Shown here one piece after another: positions 55,067 through 60,595 of a stretch of DNA of 60,595 bases. The stretch is taken from the NCBI RefSeq assembly GCF_000429505.1, contig NZ_AUBZ01000031.1, forward strand, positions 1-60,595, given 5' to 3'. How positions within the stretch are numbered: the first letter of the stretch is position 1; the number at the start of each line of letters is the position of its first letter. The notes beneath the pieces were generated by a model. It saw nothing but the letters and a program-made list of their open reading frames with translations, made no database searches and was not told the origin of the DNA. The position numbers were made by a program, and so were the translations under genes. The stretch is from Aliagarivorans taiwanensis DSM 22990 (GTDB lineage: Bacteria; Pseudomonadota; Gammaproteobacteria; Enterobacterales; Celerinatantimonadaceae).

Positions 55067-56200
55067 TTAACCGCCAACCAGCGAGAGCAGGATACCTGCC
55101 GCTACGGCACTACCCAGTACCCCAGCAACGTTTGGTCCCATCGCATGCATCAGCAGGAAGTTGTGTGGGTTAGACTCAAGGCCAACCTTGTTCACAACAC
55201 GTGCCGCCATCGGTACTGCAGATACACCGGCCGCACCGATAAGTGGGTTGATCTTACCACCGCTCAAGCGGCTCATCAGTTTCGCCATCAATACGCCAGA
55301 GGCAGTACCGATACCGAAGGCAATCATACCCAGAACCAGAATACCGATGGTGTTCCAAGTCAGGAACTGCTCAGCATTCAGCTTAGAGCCCACTGCCAGA
55401 CCTAGGAAGATGGTCACGATGTTAATCAGCTCGTTCTGCGCAGTTTTGCTCAGACGGTCAACCACACCCGATTCACGCATCAGGTTACCCAGACAGAACA
55501 TACCTACCAGCGGTGTAGCGGTTGGCAAGAACAGGATAGCCAAGGTCAGTACCGCAATTGGGAAGATGATCTTCTCACGCATGCTTACCGGACGCAGTTG
55601 GTCCATCTTGATCTGACGCTCTTCTTCAGTGGTCAGGGCCTTCATAATTGGCGGCTGGATAATTGGCACCAGCGCCATGTATGAGTAGGCCGCTACCGCA
55701 ATCGCACCCAATAGGTGTGGCGCCAGCTTAGACGACAAGAAGATAGCGGTTGGGCCATCTGCACCACCGATAATCGCAATCGCCGAGGCATCAGCCAGGG
55801 TGAACTCGAAGCCCGGTACGTAGTTCAGCAAGATCGCACCAAACAAGGTGGCGAAGATACCGAACTGCGCTGCGGCACCCAACAGCAACATGCGTGGGTT
55901 AGCGATTAGCGCGCCAAAGTCGGTCAGTGCACCTACGCCCATGAAGATCAACAGCGGGAATACCCCGGTATCAACACCCATGTAGTACACGTAGTACAGC
56001 ACACCGCCTGGATCGGTAAAGCCTGCTAGCGGGATGTTTGATAGCACCGCACCGAAGCCGATAGGCAACAGCAACAGCGGCTCAAACTTCTTAGCAATGG
56101 CCAGAAACAGTAGGCCGAGGCCCACTGCAATCATCACCAACTGGGCCAGCTCAAAGTTCGCCAGACCAGTGGTTAGCCAAAGGGTCTTAAATCCTTCCAC
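55067..56200 (-). CDS. oadB: Oxaloacetate decarboxylase beta subunit (sodium pump)
   Basis: A 377-residue polytopic protein of the OadB/GcdB/MmdB family; it carries decarboxylation of carboxybiotin coupled to outward Na+ transport. Marks are [20 protein letters not shown]-type segment ([20 protein letters not shown]), [20 protein letters not shown] and [13 protein letters not shown]-like [18 protein letters not shown] (about residue 142). The C-terminal part has [20 protein letters not shown]. Length is in the family range. Confidence 0.95.
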   Translation of the reverse strand: MEGFKTLWLTTGLANFELAQLVMIAVGLGLLFLAIAKKFEPLLLLPIGFGAVLSNIPLAGFTDPGGVLYYVYYMGVDTGVFPLLIFMGVGALTDFGALIANPRMLLLGAAAQFGIFATLFGAILLNYVPGFEFTLADASAIAIIGGADGPTAIFLSSKLAPHLLGAIAVAAYSYMALVPIIQPPIMKALTTEEERQIKMDQLRPVSMREKIIFPIAVLTLAILFLPTATPLVGMFCLGNLMRESGVVDRLSKTAQNELINIVTIFLGLAVGSKLNAEQFLTWNTIGILVLGMIAFGIGTASGVLMAKLMSRLSGGKINPLIGAAGVSAVPMAARVVNKVGLESNPHNFLLMHAMGPNVAGVLGSAVAAGILLSLVGG

Positions 56201-56210
56201 AAAGCGCTCC

Positions 56211-58001
56211 TTACGCGATGGTCAGCAGGGTTTCGCCCACTGCAACCGAATCGCCTTCCTTGACGTTCACTTCGCTTACTGCACCGGTAGTGGTGGAGCG
56301 TACTTCAGTTTCCATCTTCATCGCTTCCATGATCAGCAGCACGTCGCCTTCCTGAACTTGGTCGCCAGGCTTGGCCATTACTTTGAAGATGTTACCGGCC
56401 ATTGGCGCACTCAGTGGCTCACCGGCGCCTGCAGCAGGGGCTGGAGCGGCGGCAGCAGCAGGCGCAGCAGCGGCGGCTGGGGCAACACCTTCGATAGAGC
56501 CTTCTGGGCCTACATCTACGGTGTACAGCTGGCCATCAACACGTACCGAGTAAGTCTCTACGCCACCTTTCGCAGCAGCTTTAGCAGGTGCAGCGGCTGG
56601 CTTCACGTCGTCAGCGCTTGGCACTGGCTCGAACGCATCTGGGTTACCACGGTTTTTCAGGAACTTAAGACCGATTTGTGGGAACAGCGCGTAAGTCAGA
56701 GCGTCATCAACGGTATTCTCTGCCAGTTTGAAGCCTTCTTCCTTAGACAGCTTAACGATCTCTTCTTGCAGCTGGTCCATCTCGGCAGCAATCAGGTCGG
56801 CAGGGCGGCAAGTGATTGGCTCAGCGCCATCTAGAACACGTGCTTGCAGCTCTTTGTTTACTTCACCCGGAGCCTTACCGTATTGGCCAGACAGTACGCC
56901 TGCGGTCTCTTTAGTGATGGTTTTGTAGCGCTCGCCCATCAGTACGTTGATAACCGATTGAGAGCCAACGATTTGCGAGGTCGGAGTCACCAGAGGAATG
57001 TAGCCCAGGTCTTCACGAACTTTAGGAATCTCAGCCAGTACTTCGTCGATACGGTCGGCAGCGCCCTGCTCTTTAAGCTGCGCTTCCATGTTGGTCAACA
57101 TACCGCCAGGTACTTGAGCAATCAGGATGCGTGAATCAACACCTTTCAGGCTACCTTCGAACTTCGCGTACTTCTTACGTACTTCACGGAAGTAAGCCGC
57201 GATGCCTTCCAGTTTAGACAGATCCAAGCCAGTATCGCGCTCGGTGCCTTGCAGCATAGCAACAACAGTTTCTGTTGGGCTGTGGCCGTAGGTGCAGCTC
57301 ATTGAAGAGATAGAGGTATCGATAATGTCGATGCCCGCTTCAATGGCTTTCATTTGGGTTGGCAGGCTCAGACCGGTAGTCGCGTGACAGTGTAGTGCCA
57401 GCTCCATATCAGTTTCTGCTTTCAGACGCTTAATCAGGGTTTCTGCTTCGTAAGGCTTAAGCAGACCTGACATGTCTTTAATACAGATAGAGTGGCAGCC
57501 CATGTCTTCCAGAGTCTTGGCCAGACCTACCCAGTTCTCCAGCGTGTGGATTGGGCTGGTGGTGTAAGACAGGGTACCTTGAGCGTGTGCACCGTTTTCG
57601 ATAGCCGCTTTAACCGCTGCCTGGAAGTTACGTGGGTCGTTCATCGCATCAAAGATACGGAATACGTCCATACCGTTGGTTACGGCACGCTCAACGAACT
57701 TCGCTACTACGTCATCAGCATAGTGACGGTAGCCCAGTAGGTTTTGGCCACGTAGCAACATTTGTTGCTTGGTGTTTGGCATTACCTTTTTCAGTTCGCG
57801 CAGACGCTCCCATGGATCTTCACCCAAGAAACGAATACATGAATCGAAGGTAGCGCCGCCCCAGGTTTCCAGTGACCAGTAGCCGAGCTTATCCAGCTCA
57901 GAAGCAATGGGGAGCATATCTTCGATACGCAGGCGTGTAGCCAATAGAGACTGGTGCGCATCGCGCAACACGACATCAGTTAAAGCGAGTGGCTTAGACA
58001 T
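56211..58001 (-). CDS. oadA: Oxaloacetate decarboxylase alpha subunit
   Basis: A 596-residue biotin carboxyltransferase subunit. The N-terminal TIM barrel (about 1-300) has [20 protein letters not shown] and [13 protein letters not shown]; the middle domain (about 300-470) follows; a long Ala/Pro linker (about 480-525) leads to the biotinyl domain with [11 protein letters not shown], where the Lys carries biotin (about residue 562). It transfers CO2 from oxaloacetate to biotin, leaving pyruvate. Ten bases before oadB on the same strand. Confidence 0.96.
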   Translation of the reverse strand: MSKPLALTDVVLRDAHQSLLATRLRIEDMLPIASELDKLGYWSLETWGGATFDSCIRFLGEDPWERLRELKKVMPNTKQQMLLRGQNLLGYRHYADDVVAKFVERAVTNGMDVFRIFDAMNDPRNFQAAVKAAIENGAHAQGTLSYTTSPIHTLENWVGLAKTLEDMGCHSICIKDMSGLLKPYEAETLIKRLKAETDMELALHCHATTGLSLPTQMKAIEAGIDIIDTSISSMSCTYGHSPTETVVAMLQGTERDTGLDLSKLEGIAAYFREVRKKYAKFEGSLKGVDSRILIAQVPGGMLTNMEAQLKEQGAADRIDEVLAEIPKVREDLGYIPLVTPTSQIVGSQSVINVLMGERYKTITKETAGVLSGQYGKAPGEVNKELQARVLDGAEPITCRPADLIAAEMDQLQEEIVKLSKEEGFKLAENTVDDALTYALFPQIGLKFLKNRGNPDAFEPVPSADDVKPAAAPAKAAAKGGVETYSVRVDGQLYTVDVGPEGSIEGVAPAAAAAPAAAAAPAPAAGAGEPLSAPMAGNIFKVMAKPGDQVQEGDVLLIMEAMKMETEVRSTTTGAVSEVNVKEGDSVAVGETLLTIA

Positions 58002-58020
58002 GGGGGGGTTCCTCTAAATA

Positions 58021-58278
58021 TTATTGTGCCTTCCGATACTGATGAACAGCCGCAGTGATTGCAGCCATAACAGCAGTATTGTTAGTAGTTTGAACTGGCT
58101 TCGCCGCAGGCTTTGCGGCTACAGGTGCTTCGACAGGTGGTGCGAACTTGGACAGGACCACGATCGCCAGAATAAGCAGAGACAAGAATGCGAATACGGC
58201 CACCATGCCGATACCCAAGAGTTCTGCTGCGTCAAGCAACTGTTCCCCAACTGAGGGATGAGAAAGATTGCTAGTCAT
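58021..58278 (-). CDS. oadG: Oxaloacetate decarboxylase gamma subunit
   Basis: An 85-residue protein with one membrane helix (MVAVFAFLSLLILAIVVLSK, about residues 25-44), a Pro/Ala-rich stalk (PPVEAPVAAKPAAKPVQ) and a C-terminal MAAITAAVHQYRKAQ typical of OadG, which links the alpha and beta subunits. ATG 58278 follows GGAAC; the frame extends upstream without need. First gene of oadGAB. Confidence 0.9.
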   Translation of the reverse strand: MTSNLSHPSVGEQLLDAAELLGIGMVAVFAFLSLLILAIVVLSKFAPPVEAPVAAKPAAKPVQTTNNTAVMAAITAAVHQYRKAQ

Positions 58279-58798
58279 ACAAATAGTTCCATTTTTAGAC
58301 GACAAGCTAGAATTGCACGCACTCTGTAAAAAAGCAACGACACATGGTGAATGTTTATGCAATTATGGATATTCCACTCACTACTGGGATCTTGCTCAAA
58401 CTTACTGTTAATACAGTGTGCGCTGTTATTTTTAACCAAGTCACGCCATTAACAGAATGTTTACATTTATCAAAGTGGCTTGTTGGTGACTAAAAAGCTG
58501 ATAACGCGTACACAAACTGAACAGGCCTTCGGCGCTATATGATTGAATAATTAACAAGTTTTATGCACAAATGTCTGAAACTTAGGTCCTAATTTGTACT
58601 ACAGCCTACGAAAGCGTAAGCCAGTGAGCATGAACAAGGTAAACGATTTGGGAAGGATTCAGCGGCCTGTAGCGAGCGATAGCCACACGAGTAAGCGACT
58701 GTGGAGTCATCAGTTGCGATGTGGGCGATAATCAGCCTGCCAACAAGGTCATGACAAACAACTGAAATAAAATGAAGTTATAAAGAGAAAGAGAGAGA
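58279..58798. other. Intergenic region upstream of oadGAB
   Basis: These 520 bases lie between the oadG start and the tRNA genes. They should hold the oad promoter, which was not pinned down. No gene, terminator or repeat was recognised; a T-rich tRNA terminator was not found past the last tRNA-Arg. Confidence 0.5.
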
Positions 58799-58875
58799 TG
58801 GCGCGCGTGGAAGGATTCGAACCTCCGACCGCCTGGTTCGTAGCCAGGTACTCTATCCAGCTGAGCTACACGCGC
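58799..58875 (-). tRNA. tRNA-Arg (ACG), copy 4 in transcription order
   Basis: 77 bases including encoded CCA. The anticodon arm CCTGG-CTACGAA-CCAGG gives ACG; acceptor GCGCGTG pairs with CACGCGC. Wobble A34 is expected to be deaminated to inosine. Confidence 0.97.
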
Positions 58876-58924
58876 GTGGTGTTTCTAAAGCCTAGATGAA
58901 GGCTTAGAATTTTCAAGAAAAAGA

Positions 58925-59001
58925 TGGCGCGCGTGGAAGGATTCGAACCTCCGACCGCCTGGTTCGTAGCCAGGTACTCTATCCAGCTGAGCTACACGCG
59001 C
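58925..59001 (-). tRNA. tRNA-Arg (ACG), copy 3 in transcription order
   Basis: Same 77-base tRNA as its neighbours, with encoded CCA; spacer of 49 bases to the next copy. Confidence 0.97.
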
Positions 59002-59036
59002 GCAGTAAACTCTTGACCTGCAAAGCAGGTAAATAA

Positions 59037-59113
59037 TGGCGCGCGTGGAAGGATTCGAACCTCCGACCGCCTGGTTCGTAGCCAGGTACTCTATCCAGCT
59101 GAGCTACACGCGC
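59037..59113 (-). tRNA. tRNA-Arg (ACG), copy 2 in transcription order
   Basis: Identical over the whole tRNA to the other copies; spacer of 35 bases to the copy after it in transcription. Confidence 0.97.
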
Positions 59114-59166
59114 ACAATAACACTGTCGACAAAAAAAGCTCATGTCCATGAGCCTTTTGTAAAATA

Positions 59167-59243
59167 TGGCGCGCGTGGAAGGATTCGAACCTCCGACCGC
59201 CTGGTTCGTAGCCAGGTACTCTATCCAGCTGAGCTACACGCGC
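59167..59243 (-). tRNA. tRNA-Arg (ACG), copy 1 in transcription order
   Basis: 77-base tRNA with CCA, 11 bases after tRNA-Ser on the minus strand; the group is probably one transcript. Confidence 0.97.
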
Positions 59244-59254
59244 GTTGAAATCGA

Positions 59255-59347
59255 TGGCGGTGAAGGAGGGATTCGAACCCTCGATAGGGCTACAAACCCT
59301 ATACTCCCTTAGCAGGGGAGCGCCTTCAGCCACTCGGCCACCTCACC
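59255..59347 (-). tRNA. tRNA-Ser (GCT)
   Basis: 93 bases including CCA, with the long variable arm of serine tRNAs (TATAGGGTTTGTAGCCCTAT). Anticodon loop CTGCTAA gives GCT, reading AGC/AGU. Acceptor GGTGAGG pairs with CTTCACC with one G-T. Confidence 0.96.
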
Positions 59348-59907
59348 GCGATTTCGGGTGTGCATATTACTGGCTGCAGAAATTTAGTCAAACACTTTTT
59401 TGAATAATATGCGTGTTCGCTCAGGAATCGCACAAACACCTTATAAAGTAAGGAAATACGCTGGATTTATCGGCAAATCCGGCCTTTATGGGTAGGTGTT
59501 CAATCGGTACGCCCGGCACCAAACAGCCTGTGCAAGGTCGGCATAAAGAAGTAATAAATTGTTTGAGTGGGCAGTTTTCCAACACATTTCGCTCAACCGA
59601 GGCGCGCTTAGCAGTAATACCAATCCGGATAAGCAAGTGACCAGAGATTGCGCAGGGAAAATCATTGAGGACGAGCGAGCGCTTGCCGTGACTTGTGGGT
59701 CAATTACAAAAACGTTGACGCTGTCATCCATGATTTTAATCAGCAAGAATGAGCAGTTACTTATATGGATTGGTATAAGACAGCTATTCAGTGAGAGCCG
59801 GGAAAAAACAAACCAGCGAAAGACAAATCTTGCGGGGATAGAAGTAAAAAATCCACCTGCTGAGCAGGTGGCTTTGACACGGCCCCCTAGAAGGGGGCTC
59901 ACCTATA
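59348..59907. other. Intergenic region upstream of the tRNA cluster
   Basis: These 560 bases hold the promoter side of the tRNA cluster, a TACCAATC-type repeat element (59618-59775) and the right end of an IS200-type element. No protein gene was supported: the frames of up to 138 codons here run through the repeat. Confidence 0.5.
59618..59775. repeat. Inverted-repeat element (TACCAATC type), 158 bp
   Basis: Arms TACCAATCCGGATAAG (59618-59633) and CTTATATGGATTGGTA (59760-59775) match at 14 of 16 bases. The ends match the short element at 20628-20673. No open frame. Likely a non-autonomous mobile repeat. Confidence 0.7.
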
Positions 59908-60465
59908 CTACTGCATTTCCAGTGACATCTGACGTTCTTGCTCTTCTTTCTCTACCTTGTCTTGATGCCTGACATACCGCCTGATTATGTCTTCGTTCGC
60001 CCCAACGGAATCAACGAAGTACCCTCTTTGCCAAAAGTAATTACCCCACAGTTTCTTCTTTCTCAAGTAAGGATACTTCGCAAACAACCTAATCGCGGTT
60101 CTTCCTTTCACGAAGCCCACATACTCTGAAACACTCAGGCTCGGGGGCATCCTGACAACCAAATGGACATGGTCAATTTGAACATTTAGTTCAACGATTT
60201 TGCATTTCTTCATTGAGCTGTAGATGTAGAGCCCTCTATGCAACTCTTTGCCTAAGCTCCCCTTCAGGAGCTTGAATCTGTACTTTGGCGTCCAGACGAT
60301 GTGATACTGACAACGATAGAATACGTGTGAAGCGGATTCATATCTGCTCATGTTAGTTGTTCTCCTATTTGCTGGTTACAAACAGGTTGAACCTTCTAAC
60401 ATGAGCGCTCTTCGGGCAAAGCCCACAAGAACGATCACCACCTCCATAGGAGGTGGTTTAATACT
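59845..60465 (-). mobile_element. IS200-type insertion sequence
   Basis: A single-transposase element with subterminal hairpins. Right end: CCACCTGC-TGA-GCAGGTGG (59853-59871) and GCCCCC-TAGAA-GGGGGC (59882-59898). Left end: ACCACCTCC-ATA-GGAGGTGGT (60437-60457). IS200/IS605 ends carry hairpins rather than inverted terminal repeats, so the exact limits are approximate. It sits between rpsO and the tRNA cluster. No tnpB is present. Confidence 0.75.
59908..60351 (-). CDS. tnpA: IS200/IS605-family transposase TnpA
   Basis: A 147-residue Y1-HUH single-strand transposase. The HUH pair is in VQIDHVHLVV (about residue 62), and the catalytic Tyr is likely in WQRGYFVDSVG (about 113). HIVWTPKYRFKLL near the N-terminus is typical. 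The length matches intact TnpA, and no break is seen, so the element may be active. Confidence 0.93.
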   Translation of the reverse strand: MSRYESASHVFYRCQYHIVWTPKYRFKLLKGSLGKELHRGLYIYSSMKKCKIVELNVQIDHVHLVVRMPPSLSVSEYVGFVKGRTAIRLFAKYPYLRKKKLWGNYFWQRGYFVDSVGANEDIIRRYVRHQDKVEKEEQERQMSLEMQ

Positions 60466-60474
60466 GATAACGAA

Positions 60475-60500
60475 AAACGCCAGTCATAAGACTGGCGTTT
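60475..60500 (-). terminator. Terminator of rpsO
   Basis: AAACGCCAGTC-ATAA-GACTGGCGTTT, followed on the minus strand by TTTCG, 26 bases past the rpsO stop. Confidence 0.85.
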
Positions 60501-60525
60501 GATGATCTTGGCGTTTGCGAATCGC

Positions 60526-60595
60526 TTAGCGACGCAGACCCAGTTTAGCGATCAGTGCTTGGTACGCTTCAACGTCTTTACGTTTCAGGTAGTCA
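60526..60595 (-). CDS. rpsO: 30S ribosomal protein S15 (partial, C-terminus only)
   Basis: The last 22 residues read DYLKRKDVEAYQALIAKLGL then RR and a TAA stop, the conserved tail of ribosomal protein S15 (compare LLDYLKRKDV...LIxxLGLRR in E. coli). The rest lies past the right edge. Confidence 0.93.
   Translation of the reverse strand, partial: DYLKRKDVEAYQALIAKLGLRR

Noticed and set aside
59486-59972. Overlapping frames of 137-138 codons between tRNA-Ser and the IS200 gene
   Set aside because: Both run through the 158-bp inverted repeat and the IS end; no ribosome sites.
1-60595. CRISPR array, prophage or classic defence island
   Set aside because: No regularly spaced direct repeats, no cas, phage structural, restriction or toxin-antitoxin genes were recognised.

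Overview
The window looks like a chromosomal segment of a marine, agar-degrading gammaproteobacterium, most like the Alteromonadales (Shewanella/Ferrimonas/Agarivorans type). The reasons are two GH50 agarases, a sodium-pumping oxaloacetate decarboxylase (oadGAB), MsrPQ, a DUF2897 protein, a chorismate mutase-prephenate dehydratase fused to a DAHP-synthase-like domain, and a ffh/ypjD/yfjD/luxS/gshA/yqaA block typical of gammaproteobacteria. All calls come from reading the sequence and from remembered family motifs; no database search was run.

Region 1 (1-12,060) is an accessory carbohydrate locus. It begins with the end of an IS3-family element. A cytoplasmic GH50 enzyme (488-2755, -) lies downstream of a three-gene sugar operon on the same strand: PfkB kinase, L-fucose/L-arabinose-isomerase-like enzyme and class II aldolase (6545 to 3248). 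A divergent AraC-type regulator follows, then a secreted GH50 agarase (7811-10708, +) and a UxuR/ExuR-like GntR regulator (11236-12018, +). TGGTnnACCA-like sites lie before both agarase genes and before the GntR gene, which suggests a small self-contained regulon. Isomerase, kinase and aldolase together suggest an isomerise-phosphorylate-cleave route for an agar-derived hexose; the substrate is not known. A terminator with no gene in front of it suggests a small RNA near 10.82-11.02 kb.

Region 2 (12.3-29.9 kb) is mixed: a fatty acid desaturase, three poorly known membrane-type proteins, ompW with an FNR-like box, an AbrB-family membrane protein, the yffB-dapE-M15 peptidase-membrane protein operon, a secreted PHB-depolymerase-like esterase, msrPQ, cinA, ltaE, yeeZ, a GalR-like LacI regulator and pdxH.

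Region 3 (30-44.1 kb) holds slt, the yejABEF oligopeptide ABC operon (yejA is interrupted by an in-frame amber codon), a PAS-GGDEF-EAL protein, a ribosome hibernation factor, a pheL attenuator with a multidomain pheA whose DAHP-synthase-like tail has lost key residues, and a soluble chemoreceptor-like protein with a CZB zinc-binding domain.

Region 4 (44.1-60.6 kb) is mostly core: ffh, ypjD, yfjD, luxS, an SLT lipoprotein, gshA, an M16 peptidase, yqaA, a 55-residue membrane peptide gene, oadBAG, four identical tRNA-Arg(ACG) genes with tRNA-Ser(GCT), an IS200-type transposase and the 3' end of rpsO. Several MITE-like inverted-repeat elements (20.63, 26.65, 54.53 and 59.62 kb) are scattered through regions 2 and 4.
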